DNA of 64,000 bases from WTAW01 sp964406575 (GTDB lineage Bacteria; Acidobacteriota; Aminicenantia; Aminicenantales; Aminicenantaceae). The stretch lies in contig CAYOSH010000008.1 in the NCBI GenBank assembly GCA_964406575.1, forward strand, positions 71,358 to 135,357, in the 5' to 3' direction. The position numbers and the translations under genes were made by a program. Below, in pieces: positions 8,355 to 17,444 of this stretch. The notes below the pieces were generated by a model, which ran no database searches, was not told the DNA's origin, and worked only from the letters and a program-made list of their open reading frames with translations. Numbering within the stretch: the stretch's first letter is position 1; every line of letters starts with the position of its first letter.

Positions 8355-9476
8355 ATGATAAGGATGAATACCTCTTTGTTTAAAAAGTATTTGATGCCTG
8401 GATTTGTGTTCCAATCTGTTGTGATTGCGGGAGGTTATGGCACTGGCCGTGAGCTTGTCGAATATTTCCTCAATTTCGGTCCTGTGGGCGGGCTGATGGG
8501 CATGCTGGCTGTGACAACAGTGATCTGGTCCTGTATGCTTGCTCTGAGTTTTGAATTTGCTCGGATTTATCGGGCTTATGACTATCGTTCGTTTTTTAAA
8601 AATTTGCTCGGTCGATGCTGGTTCATCTTCGAGATCCTTTATTTTATCCTGTTGTGTATTGTGCTTGGGGTGATAGGTTCTGCTGCGGGTGTTCTCCTCA
8701 GAGATAATTTCCATATTCCCTATCTTGCGGGTGTCTCTATCACCATGACAATTATCGGTTTTCTTGCGTTCAAAGGAAGCCTTTGGATCGCCAGGTTTTT
8801 ATCGAGCTGGTCCCTGATCCTCTACCTCGCCTTCGGTGCTTTTTTATGTGTCTCTCTTTTGAAATTCGGTCCAACCATACAGGAAAATTTTTCTGGAGGC
8901 CCGCTCCTTCCCCGTTGGCCTCTGGGAGGATTCAAATACGCACTCTACAACATCGCTGTTATCCCGGCAGTCCTCTTTTGCGTGAAAGGGATAGAAACGC
9001 GCAAAGAAGCGATCTGCTCAGGACTTTTAGCAGGGGCAATCGGGATCTGTCCGGGCCTCCTTCTTTATATTGCAATGGTCAGTTCTTATCCTTCGGTGTT
9101 ACCTGAAGAACTACCCGTTGTCTTTATTCTCCAACGTGTTGGATTTTCTTTTCTTTTGATATTCTTCCAGATCGTTCTATTGGGAGCATTGATCACAACA
9201 GGTATAGGCTTTATCCATGCTGTGAACGAACGCATATGCACAGCTCGTCTTATTAGGGGAAAAAAGTTCCCGAGATGGCAGCGCCCGGTTGTGGCTGTCG
9301 GGCTTTTATCCCTTGGGATGTGTCTGTCGACCTTCGGACTTATCAACTTGATCGCCAAGGGATATGGCACGATTAGCTGGGGATTTTTCGTCGTTTATGT
9401 CATTCCTATGATATCCCTTGGCCTTGCCAAAATCATTCGCGATAAGGGCTCTCATCGCGAAATATCACTGAAATAA
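8355..9476 (+). CDS. YkvI-like multi-pass inner-membrane protein, putative transporter
   Basis: 373 residues with about ten hydrophobic segments spread over the whole length, so an inner-membrane protein. The N-terminal segment FQSVVIAGGYGTGRELVEYF has the GGxxTGRE-type helix break seen in YkvI-like proteins of the APC-like transporter group. Later segments end in a short basic cytoplasmic tail (AKIIRDKGSHREI). The family has no firmly known substrate; amino-acid or related solute transport is an inference. Start is ATG at 8355; ATG at 8364 (three codons later, preceded by AAGG) is nearly as good. It stands alone, convergent with the dehydrogenase gene, 102 bp away. Confidence 0.75.
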   Translation: MIRMNTSLFKKYLMPGFVFQSVVIAGGYGTGRELVEYFLNFGPVGGLMGMLAVTTVIWSCMLALSFEFARIYRAYDYRSFFKNLLGRCWFIFEILYFILLCIVLGVIGSAAGVLLRDNFHIPYLAGVSITMTIIGFLAFKGSLWIARFLSSWSLILYLAFGAFLCVSLLKFGPTIQENFSGGPLLPRWPLGGFKYALYNIAVIPAVLFCVKGIETRKEAICSGLLAGAIGICPGLLLYIAMVSSYPSVLPEELPVVFILQRVGFSFLLIFFQIVLLGALITTGIGFIHAVNERICTARLIRGKKFPRWQRPVVAVGLLSLGMCLSTFGLINLIAKGYGTISWGFFVVYVIPMISLGLAKIIRDKGSHREISLK

Positions 9477-9578
9477 TCTCGGGTTCAGCCGCTATCGTCC
9501 CTTTTCTCTCTATAATTGGAATAGAAGATATGGTGCGGCCACGAAAATCGAGTATGCCAGACATGTTTATAACACCAA

Positions 9579-10583
9579 TTATGGTGCACAGGAAGGGGCG
9601 GCGAGGTCTTTCATGAACTTAATTCCAGGAGAAGCATCCACAGCTTTGGGGATCGTGTTGATGGTCATGGCGACTGTTCCGATATCTCCATGGACGCCGC
9701 CCAGGATCTTCTCGTGGATTTTCGGTATGCCATCAATAACCACTTCGTCGTATTCTTGCTCGACTCCTGCATACGCGTAGAACTCTAGCGTGATGACTTT
9801 TTTGCCCGACATCTCGGCAAAGGCAACGCTCTTCAACCCAATCACATTTCCAGGTTCGACCTTGCCTAAACCCGTTTCTACGAGATTGGCTGTGATCACC
9901 GGCTCCGGCGGAAGCTCGACGGCTCTGTCCAGATCCCATCCAAGTCCAGTGGCGATCATATGGATGGACTCCAGCAATCCCACATGTCCAGTGATAATTC
10001 CATCTTCGATCTTGCGTTTGAATTCCTCTGACGTCATAGCCGTGCCCACTTTTATCTGAAAAGGAATCCGTCTCCGTGCAGAATTCATCATGCGCGTCAC
10101 TTTGATCGAATCGACCCTGAGACAGGGGGCTGTGAGGACAAGGGGAAGAAAATCCATGAGATATCCAGGATTGATCCCAGTCCCTACGACGGTCACTCCG
10201 TTCTTTTTGGCAACGGCATCAATCTTTTGGGCCAGCTCCGGACTTTTCTTCCAGGGATAGGAGAGTTCCTCACATGTGGAGATGACGTTGAGTCCCGCCT
10301 CGGCACACTGTGTTATCTGGGGAACGACACTCTTGAGAAGAGACGTCGTCGTCAAAACCACGGATTGGGCATCTACTCTTGAAAGGAGTGAATCAGCCTC
10401 GTTTTCAATAACAATCCCCAGTTTTTTGGGATTGTTGAAGAATTCTCCAAGATCCTTACCGATCAAGTTTGGGTCGATATCCACGGCTCCGACGATATCA
10501 AAACTCTTTTTATCACAAAGAGCTTCAGCCACATTCCGGCCCATCACACCGCATCCATAAATGATAACCTTGGTTTTTTCCAT
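9579..10583 (-). CDS. 2,4-diaminopentanoate dehydrogenase-like NAD(P)-dependent oxidoreductase
   Basis: 334 residues. An N-terminal Rossmann fold is visible (VIIYGCGVMGRNVAEAL, about 5-22), followed by a dihydrodipicolinate-reductase-like substrate domain with GTGINPGYLMDFLPL near 135-150. This arrangement matches the 2,4-diaminopentanoate dehydrogenase family, which in Clostridia oxidises the product of ornithine aminomutase. The related aminomutase and thiolase genes are not in the window, so the true substrate may be another amino acid derived compound. It follows the class III aminotransferase gene by 34 bp on the same strand, and the two probably act on one substrate. The ribosome site AAAGGAG lies just upstream of ATG 10583. 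Confidence 0.75.
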   Translation of the reverse strand: MEKTKVIIYGCGVMGRNVAEALCDKKSFDIVGAVDIDPNLIGKDLGEFFNNPKKLGIVIENEADSLLSRVDAQSVVLTTTSLLKSVVPQITQCAEAGLNVISTCEELSYPWKKSPELAQKIDAVAKKNGVTVVGTGINPGYLMDFLPLVLTAPCLRVDSIKVTRMMNSARRRIPFQIKVGTAMTSEEFKRKIEDGIITGHVGLLESIHMIATGLGWDLDRAVELPPEPVITANLVETGLGKVEPGNVIGLKSVAFAEMSGKKVITLEFYAYAGVEQEYDEVVIDGIPKIHEKILGGVHGDIGTVAMTINTIPKAVDASPGIKFMKDLAAPSCAP

Positions 10584-10617
10584 TTTAGCTCCTTTCTTTC
10601 AGACTGATTCGATAGAA

Positions 10618-12006
10618 TTATATGTATTTTTTCCACTCTGCGGCGATTCTGCCCACTGCTTCCAGCGACGCTTCAATCTCTTCATCAGAATGGGCGAACG
10701 CAATGGTCCCATAACCATGAAAGATATTGAAACCTTGTTCAAGCATGGAGAGTTTGAATATTTTCTCCCGGAGTTCGAAATCAGAGACCTCGGGATTCCA
10801 ACTTTCTTCGGGGGATGTGATCTGCTCGACATTTGAGTGGAGGAAGTGAACACCGATTATAGAGCTGTTGTCGGCAACAGGAGAACCATCTCCCGTACAT
10901 TTCACATGAAAACCATGAGATTTAAAAATTGCCTCGATCTGCTCTCTGACCCGTTTGCCCAGTCTTCCGATCCTTGGATAGATCTCCCGCTCGTTTTTGA
11001 TAAGGTACCGGAGAAAGGTGAGTCCGGCTTGCATGGAGGCAGGATGCCCCGAAAATGTGCCTCCTTCGAACTTGACCCTCTGATGGACTTTTGCATCAAA
11101 CCCGCAAAGTGCCATGATCTCATTTTTTCCCGCTACGGCGCTTAACGGCATTCCCCCGCCGATGGCTTTCCCTAAAACCGTGAGGTCGGGAATGATGCCA
11201 TAGAGCGTCTGGAGGGGTCCTGCATGGAACCGAAATCCGGATACCACCTCGTCAAAGATCAGAACAACGCCGTATTGATCGCAAAATTGCCTTATCCTCT
11301 TGATATATTCGGGCTTTCCAAAAATAAAACCTCCTGCGCCGATGAATGGTTCCACGATCAAACAAGCGGCTCTGTTGCCAAATTCAGAAAATTTATTCTT
11401 GAGATCATCCACATCATTGAATCTTGTCATAATGATGCTGGTGTCGATGCCCGCAGGAAGTCCTGCCGATTCAATCGTACTCAGCCCCTTGTCATACACC
11501 GATATGCCTTTTAGGACATAAGGTTGAGCCCCATGCCAACCTCCTCCCACCTTGAACACAATATCCCTCTGTGTGTAGGCCTTTGCCAACATGATCGCAT
11601 ACATGGTGGCCAGGGTCCCACTCGTCGTGAATCGAATCTTATCCGCAAACATTCTGGAAAGGATGAGCTCTGCAAGGGAAGCCTGAAGGAGCCCTGGGAA
11701 TCCGGTGACTAAACCCTGTCCCTTTTCAAATGATTCTTTTAGAGCTAACAGAACCACTGAAGGATTATGTCCCAGTATGTTGGCAAAGTGCCCCTGCCAA
11801 AAATCCACATAGGTGTTCCCGTCTATATCGGTCACCGTCGAGCCGCTGCAACGCTTATCATAAAAAGGGAATGGAGCAAACAGCCGAAGGTTGTGGCTTC
11901 CCCCTCCGATCTGATGGTGACATGTTTTTTGGAAGTGGATTTCGGATTTTTTATGCGCTAGTAGATATCTGTCGATCAATCCTTCGAGTAAAGTTTTTTT
12001 ATCCAT
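10618..12006 (-). CDS. PLP-dependent class III aminotransferase (glutamate-1-semialdehyde aminomutase-like)
   Basis: 462 residues. Features of fold-type I, subgroup class III: GGGSHNLRLFAPFPF near 34-48, TTSGTLATMYA for PLP phosphate binding, LIFDEVVSGFR carrying the PLP-ring Asp, and LGKAIGGGMPLSA with the Schiff-base Lys. The nearest well-known pattern is glutamate-1-semialdehyde 2,1-aminomutase, but it is longer at the N-terminus and sits next to a diaminopentanoate-dehydrogenase-like gene, not heme genes. I infer a role in amino-acid or diamine breakdown, with aminotransfer or amino-group migration. Start ATG 12006. Part of a two-gene unit. Confidence 0.8.
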   Translation of the reverse strand: MDKKTLLEGLIDRYLLAHKKSEIHFQKTCHHQIGGGSHNLRLFAPFPFYDKRCSGSTVTDIDGNTYVDFWQGHFANILGHNPSVVLLALKESFEKGQGLVTGFPGLLQASLAELILSRMFADKIRFTTSGTLATMYAIMLAKAYTQRDIVFKVGGGWHGAQPYVLKGISVYDKGLSTIESAGLPAGIDTSIIMTRFNDVDDLKNKFSEFGNRAACLIVEPFIGAGGFIFGKPEYIKRIRQFCDQYGVVLIFDEVVSGFRFHAGPLQTLYGIIPDLTVLGKAIGGGMPLSAVAGKNEIMALCGFDAKVHQRVKFEGGTFSGHPASMQAGLTFLRYLIKNEREIYPRIGRLGKRVREQIEAIFKSHGFHVKCTGDGSPVADNSSIIGVHFLHSNVEQITSPEESWNPEVSDFELREKIFKLSMLEQGFNIFHGYGTIAFAHSDEEIEASLEAVGRIAAEWKKYI

Positions 12007-12197
12007 TCAAAAATCCCTCGTAGTGCGTTGCCACTATCCATCCCGAACGCGGAACATCGCCCTGCACCAATGAATCCCTGCATAACGCCCATCATATGCG
12101 CACGCACTCATTATTGTGATAACCCTGAAGGTGTATTCTTATACTATAAACACAGAAGTGGTGTCAAAACTTTTCCAATATACCCTAAACGGTGGAC

Positions 12198-14036
12198 TTA
12201 GCGAAGGAGCTTCTGCAATTTTGCAGCAAGGTCAGCATCGACTGCTTGGAGCTGCTTATGAATATCCCGCGCACTTCGATAATCCTGAAGATTGAGGAAG
12301 CAGATTCCGAGATTGTAGTAGGCATAGGCGTTATCGGGCTTGAGTTCGATGGCTCTCTGTAGTGGTTCGACAGCAGGGTCGAACTTCTTCAGATACATGT
12401 ACCCTATCCCGATACTCATCCATCCGTCGGCATTCTCCGGATTTATCTCGGTAAGTTTTTTGTATGTTTCGATGGATTCGTTGTACTTTTTCAGCTGAGT
12501 GTAACAGTATCCGAGATTGGAATATGCATACTCGAAATTAGGCCTGACATCTATGGCTTTTTTAAAAGTTTCTACAGCCTCATCAAATTTCTTCAACTGG
12601 ACGTACATGTAGCCGAGATTATAGATGGCATCGGCATCCTGAGGATTCAAATCGATCATTGCTTTCGTGGTCTCAATAGCCTTGTCAGGCATCCCGGCAC
12701 CATCATACATCTTGACGATCGTGTTGAGGTAATATTTGGCATCATCGGGATTCAGCTCTACGAGTTTTTTGTAGGTTTCGGCCGCCTTGTCGACATGGCC
12801 AGCTTTTTGGTAGGCATCAGCGAGTGTGCTCATGATCTTCGTGTCCTGTGGATTGACCGCGACCGCTTTTTCAAGTGAGATGCTCGCCAGATCAAACTGG
12901 CCAAGCTCGATCTGACAAAGGCCCAAGTTGTAGTAAGCATCGCCCGGATTTTCCCGGTTTTTGTCGATGTAAATCTCATAGGCATCGGCAGCCTTCTCGA
13001 ATTCTCTCAATTCTTGATGGGCGATAGCTATGAGATAAAAAGCTTGTGTATTCTGAGAGTTCAGTTCAGCCGCTTTGGTCAAGGGAGGGATGGCCTCTTT
13101 CCATTTCCTCATCTTTAAGTAAACATCCCCGAGTCCTTGATAGGCACTATCCAAAGAAGGGTCGAGCGCAATGATCTTTTCGAAGGTGGATGCAGCGGAG
13201 GAATAATTTCTCTGTTCGACTTGGATAGCTGCAATTTTCGTGTGGGCATCGAGGTCGTCCGGCTTGAAACTGAGCACGGTTTTTAATGCTTTTTCCGATT
13301 GAGCGCTTCTCCCCAGTGCGGCATACACGTTTCCCGCAAGGTAGGCTCCTTCGTATGTCGTGAAATAATCCTCAGGTTTCTGATCCTTGAACTTTATGTA
13401 TGTGCTTTTCTTTGAAAGCCCTTGAAAAAGGTTTGTCGGCAGAGTGAATTTTGTGCGTGTATCGAGAAAAACTAACATTCCCAAGACCTTGCCGTCCATG
13501 CTAATGACCGGAGCTCCGTTGAAGGTTTCCAGCGCGTCTATGGTCGTTTCGATAATTCTTTGATTGGGTGAATATTCCGTTATTTTTTCGATAGTGCCTT
13601 CAGCAACACTGATCTTTCCCGATTCGACGCCACCTACGGCAAAAACTTTGTTTCCTATTCCCGCATCTATCACGTTTGCCATGGCGAGAGCAGGAGATTT
13701 GCTTTTCGCTTTTAAGAGCGCGATGTTGTTATTTTTATTCACGTCGACAATCCCCTCGATCTTGACTTTTTTTCCTTTAAAGTCGAATCCTTCGACTTTT
13801 TCGGCTTGGCTTATGAGATTGTAGCTCGTGAGCATCAACTCTGGACCGATCATGAATCCTGTGCCGCGTGAAATCTCATTCTTATCCTTGTCTAGAGAGA
13901 CAAAAGCGACAACGCTCTGCTGATATGTCTCCAAAGTGCGAGCGGCATCTTCTGATTGGCAAAAGAGCGCTGGCGGTAGAAACAAAACTAGATTCAAGGC
14001 GAGGACGGATAAAATAATGGTCTTATGATTCTTCAT
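12198..14036 (-). CDS. Secreted TPR protein with inactive trypsin-like (HtrA-fold) N-terminal domain
   Basis: 612 residues. Residues 1-27 look like a signal peptide. Residues about 35-210 follow the S1C/HtrA protease pattern: TGFMIGPELMLTSYNLI matches SGFIIxxxGyILTNNHVV, NNNIALLKA matches RTDLAVLKI, and FNGAPVISMDGKVLGM matches GNSGGPLVNxxGxVIGI. At the three catalytic places I read Asn73, Asn104 and Asn173 in place of His, Asp and Ser, so the domain should not cleave peptide bonds. About eleven tetratricopeptide repeats of 34 residues fill about 225-612, with repeated YYNLG, AYSNLGYCY and ELNP patterns, a protein-binding scaffold. Probably periplasmic. The start has AAGGAG 7 bp upstream and a TATAAT-like box at 14066-14071. 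It appears monocistronic. The function is unknown; scaffold or sensor is an inference. Confidence 0.85.
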   Translation of the reverse strand: MKNHKTIILSVLALNLVLFLPPALFCQSEDAARTLETYQQSVVAFVSLDKDKNEISRGTGFMIGPELMLTSYNLISQAEKVEGFDFKGKKVKIEGIVDVNKNNNIALLKAKSKSPALAMANVIDAGIGNKVFAVGGVESGKISVAEGTIEKITEYSPNQRIIETTIDALETFNGAPVISMDGKVLGMLVFLDTRTKFTLPTNLFQGLSKKSTYIKFKDQKPEDYFTTYEGAYLAGNVYAALGRSAQSEKALKTVLSFKPDDLDAHTKIAAIQVEQRNYSSAASTFEKIIALDPSLDSAYQGLGDVYLKMRKWKEAIPPLTKAAELNSQNTQAFYLIAIAHQELREFEKAADAYEIYIDKNRENPGDAYYNLGLCQIELGQFDLASISLEKAVAVNPQDTKIMSTLADAYQKAGHVDKAAETYKKLVELNPDDAKYYLNTIVKMYDGAGMPDKAIETTKAMIDLNPQDADAIYNLGYMYVQLKKFDEAVETFKKAIDVRPNFEYAYSNLGYCYTQLKKYNESIETYKKLTEINPENADGWMSIGIGYMYLKKFDPAVEPLQRAIELKPDNAYAYYNLGICFLNLQDYRSARDIHKQLQAVDADLAAKLQKLLR

Positions 14037-14401
14037 CTGTTTCTCCTTAACAATAATTTGCGTGGATTATACATGAATTATTATCTTTTATGGTTGGATT
14101 CACCATAGCATATAAATAATCGAGATTCAGCCAAAACAGTTTAATTTACACCGAGACACGTTCTCTGTCAAATATCAAGAAATAAATCTGTGCTTTTTAA
14201 ATTCGTTGTTAATGATATCCGAGCTCGCCTCACATTTTCCTCAGGAGATTCCCCAGGCCCACGTGGCTCTTCTCACTTTTTTCGGGAGTCATTCTGCCTA
14301 TCATTTAAGAATTTCTTAATCTACGCGGAGAGGAATTGTTTGTGATGAAATTTGAGAAAGATAGTTTTGACAAAAAAATTTGCATCGGATAGTTTATTTG
14401 T
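14037..14401. other. Divergent intergenic region with promoters
   Basis: 365 bp between the TPR gene (minus) and the DUF2085 gene (plus). It contains a TATAAT-like box at 14066-14071 for the minus gene and the TTGACA-N17-TAGTTT promoter at 14367-14395 for the plus gene. No small gene or RNA structure is recognised. Confidence 0.6.
14367..14395 (+). promoter_or_regulatory. Promoter placing transcript start at the DUF2085 GTG
   Basis: TTGACA at 14367-14372 and TAGTTT at 14390-14395 are 17 bp apart. The expected transcript start falls at about 14401-14403, on the GTG start codon itself, so the mRNA may be leaderless. The -10 match is only moderate. Confidence 0.45.
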
Positions 14402-14893
14402 GTGAATAAAATTCATGCCGTCTATTCTATTACGCTGATAGGGATTTTAATATGGATTGCAGCCGTTTTCGCTGCACCCTATCTCAAGAGTCAATCCTCT
14501 GTGTACGGCAGCTTGATCTATGCGGTTTTTTCTCCGACGTGCCACCAGATTCCATCGAGATGTCTTTCTCTGTTTGGATATCCCTTGGCTGTGTGTACGC
14601 GTTGCCTTGGCATTTACCTTGGATTTTTTTTGGGGACGAGTGTCTTCCCTGTCTTTCAAAAATTTTCGTCTGTGTCACTCCCAAAGGCTAAAACTTTGGT
14701 TCTGTTGAGCCTTCCCATTGTGATTGATACGGCAGGGAATGTGGTGTCCTTATGGTCTTCTCCGCATTGGGTTCGATTGGCCACCGGTGTGATTTGGGGG
14801 GGGATCCTTCCCTTTTATTTCATCCCTGGGATTGCGGATATTTTTTTAAGGCGAGATTCCAACAGAAGCAAGCAAGGAACAGTAAACCATTAG
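14402..14893 (+). CDS. DUF2085 family small membrane protein
   Basis: 163 residues with four or so hydrophobic segments (about 8-26, 35-45, 60-80, 95-115 and 125-145). It has the cysteine pattern of DUF2085: SPTCHQIPSRCLSLFGYPLAVCTRCLGIYLGF, in which C-H-Q-x-P-x-R-C and C-x-R-C are typical. The family function is unknown; the paired cysteines suggest metal or disulfide chemistry at the membrane. Start is GTG at 14402; no ribosome site precedes it, and the promoter position points to leaderless translation. It is followed after 293 bp by another membrane protein gene on the same strand. Confidence 0.75.
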   Translation: MNKIHAVYSITLIGILIWIAAVFAAPYLKSQSSVYGSLIYAVFSPTCHQIPSRCLSLFGYPLAVCTRCLGIYLGFFLGTSVFPVFQKFSSVSLPKAKTLVLLSLPIVIDTAGNVVSLWSSPHWVRLATGVIWGGILPFYFIPGIADIFLRRDSNRSKQGTVNH

Positions 14894-15186
14894 AGATCTC
14901 TCAAACAAAGAGAGGATTATTCAATTTTCAATATCTTCGTCTCCGAAGGAAGCTTCCTTATTTCCGTGATGCTCTCAAGTCAAATGATAATGGCAGGAGC
15001 GCGTCACAGTCCATATTCGTCGAAGCCCCCCCCACCCACCACCATCCGACCCATAAGGACAGTGACTCGCACTTTTTTTCGTCTAATGCCCTTATCACAG
15101 AAACAAGGATGCTTACGTTTCCGAAAAAAAGATTGAATTATTGGTCAAAAAAGCAATAGAATAGTGTTCGACCCGAAGGAGGAATC
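14894..15186. other. Gap with no recognised feature
   Basis: 293 bp between the DUF2085 gene and the next plus-strand gene. It contains a run of eight C followed by CA/CC-rich sequence (about 15025-15042), but no reading frame with family features and no clear terminator hairpin. Confidence 0.4.
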
Positions 15187-15708
15187 ATGACCAATGAACG
15201 GCCTTCTATGTTTATGCCCGCCCTGATAGGAGGAGGTTTAGCCGGGATCCTTTCCGGGATCCCTTTCATCAATTGTCTCTGCTGTCTCTGGATCATAGGC
15301 GGAGCGCTGCTAGCTTCCTTTCTGCTCTCAAAGGATTCCAAAGTTCCCTTGAGCTCCGGGGATGGTGCGATCGTTGGCGCTCTCGCTGGAATTATTGCCG
15401 CAGTCGTTGATTTTTTTGTGAGTATTCCTTTTCAAGCCATGAGCGACCAGTTCGTTCGAAACATCATGGAGAAATTCTCCGAGTATGCCGATGAAATACC
15501 TCAAGGTTGGGAGAAGTTTTTAGAGGGGGGCGGACTCGAGTCGTCTATGGCCATGAATATTTTAGGACTGTTGATCGCTGCTGTTGTTTTCTCCATATTG
15601 GGGGCCCTTGGTGGGATCCTCGGTATGTCGATGTTCGGCAAAAAGAAAGTCCCTCAAACTCGGAGTATTGATAATGCGCCTGAAAACTCAAGTCATCATC
15701 AATCCTGA
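15187..15708 (+). CDS. Small glycine-rich membrane protein of unknown function
   Basis: 173 residues with a strong ribosome site (GAAGGAGGAATC before ATG 15187). Hydrophobic segments lie at about 10-47 (with FINCLCCLWIIGG, a likely re-entrant or two-pass hairpin), 58-82 and 120-148. Between the last two is a polar loop with an amphipathic helix. Many Gly and Ala residues suggest tight helix packing, as in small inner-membrane proteins of the DUF-type seen next to lipid enzymes. The 3' end overlaps the lipid kinase gene by 35 bp, so the two are translationally linked. I do not recognise the family. Confidence 0.75.
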   Translation: MTNERPSMFMPALIGGGLAGILSGIPFINCLCCLWIIGGALLASFLLSKDSKVPLSSGDGAIVGALAGIIAAVVDFFVSIPFQAMSDQFVRNIMEKFSEYADEIPQGWEKFLEGGGLESSMAMNILGLLIAAVVFSILGALGGILGMSMFGKKKVPQTRSIDNAPENSSHHQS

Positions 15709-16609
15709 ATCTGACAGGGGACGGACCGGAAAAAGATGGGGACAGATCAAGGAAGCACTCAAAACTTTTCTCAAAGAGTTTAAGTACGAATTCACTGAAA
15801 AACCTCTCCAAGCTACAGAAATCTCCAGAGCGGCCATCAAGGAAGGCTCGGAACTGATAGTCGGAGTTGGTGGAGACGGGACGGTTAATGAGATTGCCAA
15901 CGGTTTCTATGATGGGAAAGAGTTTATCAACCCGCAGACGATTCTGGGAATCGTCCCTTCTGGCAGGGGCAGTGATTTCAGCCGAAGCTTGAACATCGCT
16001 CCTGGGCTTAAAAATGCCCTCCGCGTCATCACTGAAGCGCCTTCCCGCTCCATCGATATCGGACACATCCGATACTCGGATCATTATGGAGGGCATCAGG
16101 AACGATTTTTCCTGAATATCTCTGACTTCGGGATCGGAGGAGATGTCGTCAGAAGGATGGAGCAATACCGCCTGAAAAGGAGGGCGTCCTCATACCTTAA
16201 GAGTACACTCGCTGCCTTTCTCCATTACAAAAATAAAAGAGTATGCCTTCGTATCGACAATAAAGAGTTTTCAGCGAATGATTATCTGATCGGCGCCATA
16301 TCTAACGGCAGGGTTTTTGGGAAGGGAATGAACGTTGCACCCCAAGCAAAGCTGGATGACGGTTTGTTCGATGTCGTCCTAGTCAAAGGAATGAAAGCCC
16401 TGGAATTTTGCCTAAACGCTTGGCGCGTATATGCAGGCACTCATCTCTCTCATCCCAAGATCTCACTGATCCGCGGAAGTAAGATCGAAGCTGTCCCTGA
16501 ACAGGGTGAAGAGGATGTCCTGATCGAAGTGGATGGCGAGCAGGTTGGCAAACTCCCAGCGACCTTTGATATAATCTGCCAACGGCTTTTTGTCAAAGGA
16601 TATCCCTAA
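15674..16609 (+). CDS. Diacylglycerol/lipid kinase family protein (YegS/BmrU type)
   Basis: 311 residues from ATG at 15674 (GGAG about 10 bp upstream). The reading frame extends upstream to 15584, but this overlaps the membrane-protein gene too far and lacks family residues. The diacylglycerol kinase catalytic domain is clear: VIINPESDRGRTGKRW near 7-22, the nucleotide-binding GVGGDGTVNEIANG near 65-78, and IVPSGRGSDFSRSL, which matches GxxPxGTGNDFAR. The C-terminal beta domain has ISNGRVFGKGMNVAP and LDDGLFDVVLV. It phosphorylates a lipid such as diacylglycerol or a sphingoid/undecaprenol-type alcohol with ATP at the inner membrane. The exact lipid is not shown. Confidence 0.9.
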   Translation: MRLKTQVIINPESDRGRTGKRWGQIKEALKTFLKEFKYEFTEKPLQATEISRAAIKEGSELIVGVGGDGTVNEIANGFYDGKEFINPQTILGIVPSGRGSDFSRSLNIAPGLKNALRVITEAPSRSIDIGHIRYSDHYGGHQERFFLNISDFGIGGDVVRRMEQYRLKRRASSYLKSTLAAFLHYKNKRVCLRIDNKEFSANDYLIGAISNGRVFGKGMNVAPQAKLDDGLFDVVLVKGMKALEFCLNAWRVYAGTHLSHPKISLIRGSKIEAVPEQGEEDVLIEVDGEQVGKLPATFDIICQRLFVKGYP

Positions 16610-16713
16610 TTCCATTTTTCCCAAATCTGACACCACCAAGGGCCGAAGCATCAAAGGCGTGTGTTTTCTGGGAGAGTAAGAAAGAGCGGTAGAGTGAAAA
16701 TCTATAGAACGAT

Positions 16714-17310
16714 TCACTCTTCAGATGGAGAATCGTTTTTGTGTTTGAGATAGAAGGATCTATCGTCAGTCAGCCAGAGTTTTCCGTTTTTGTCGTAGAA
16801 TTTATAGATGACGGTTTTCCCCTTGATATAGGTTTTGTCGTATCCAAATCGATGCATGATCGTGGAAATATAGTTCCTCGTTTCGGGATAAGGAGGAATT
16901 CCGTTGTATTTCTTCACAGCTTCTTGTCCTGCATTATAGGCGGCCAGTACTAGGTCTGTCCTTCCGTTATAGAGTTTGATAAGGTCTTTGAGATATTTGA
17001 CTCCACCTTCGATGTTCTCTGTGGGGTCAAAGACGTTTTTCACTCCATACTGAATAGCTGTTGCCGGCATCAACTGCATCAATCCGAGTGCGCCCTTTGA
17101 AGAAACAGCAAATCGGTCGTAATTGGATTCTGCGCGGATGATGGAATGGATGAGGGTGTGCTCCACCCTGTATTTTTCTGCAATATTCCGGATGAGCTCG
17201 TCATATTCTGCCTTCAGTTGGATATTGGCGTAAAGGCTTGTCATCCCAAGGAACATCGCGCAAAGAACGGCAGCTCCAGGATACAGGATTTTTTTGACAT
17301 AACGATCCAT
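16714..17310 (-). CDS. Lytic transglycosylase (SLT domain)
   Basis: 198 residues. Residues 1-29 form a signal peptide (basic start, hydrophobic core, SLYANI cut region). The lysozyme-like SLT domain has catalytic Glu in IIRAESNYDRFAVS, followed by SKGALGLMQLMPATA, and the NAGQEAVKKYNGIPPYPETRNYI motif, all standard for family 1 transglycosylases. These enzymes cleave peptidoglycan between MurNAc and GlcNAc with formation of 1,6-anhydroMurNAc. The C-terminal tail (IYKFYDKNGKLWLTDDR) resembles the short DUF4124-like motif often found at the N-terminus of envelope proteins; here it is at the end. It stands alone, convergent with the lipid kinase. Confidence 0.95.
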   Translation of the reverse strand: MDRYVKKILYPGAAVLCAMFLGMTSLYANIQLKAEYDELIRNIAEKYRVEHTLIHSIIRAESNYDRFAVSSKGALGLMQLMPATAIQYGVKNVFDPTENIEGGVKYLKDLIKLYNGRTDLVLAAYNAGQEAVKKYNGIPPYPETRNYISTIMHRFGYDKTYIKGKTVIYKFYDKNGKLWLTDDRSFYLKHKNDSPSEE

Positions 17311-17444
17311 CAGTACTATCTCTAATTTTAAGATCCAGCTAATTACTCATATAATTGCAAACTCTTGCGATAAATTCAATCCCCTTTAGGGGTGATTTTA
17401 AAGGTTTTTTTCTCAGGCGCTGGGAAATGACTATTCTTGTGAGA

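Noticed and set aside
8307..8714. 135-codon minus-strand reading frame
   Set aside because: Opposite the YkvI-like membrane protein; no signature.
15545..16165. 206-codon minus-strand reading frame
   Set aside because: Opposite the lipid kinase gene with conserved motifs, so a shadow.
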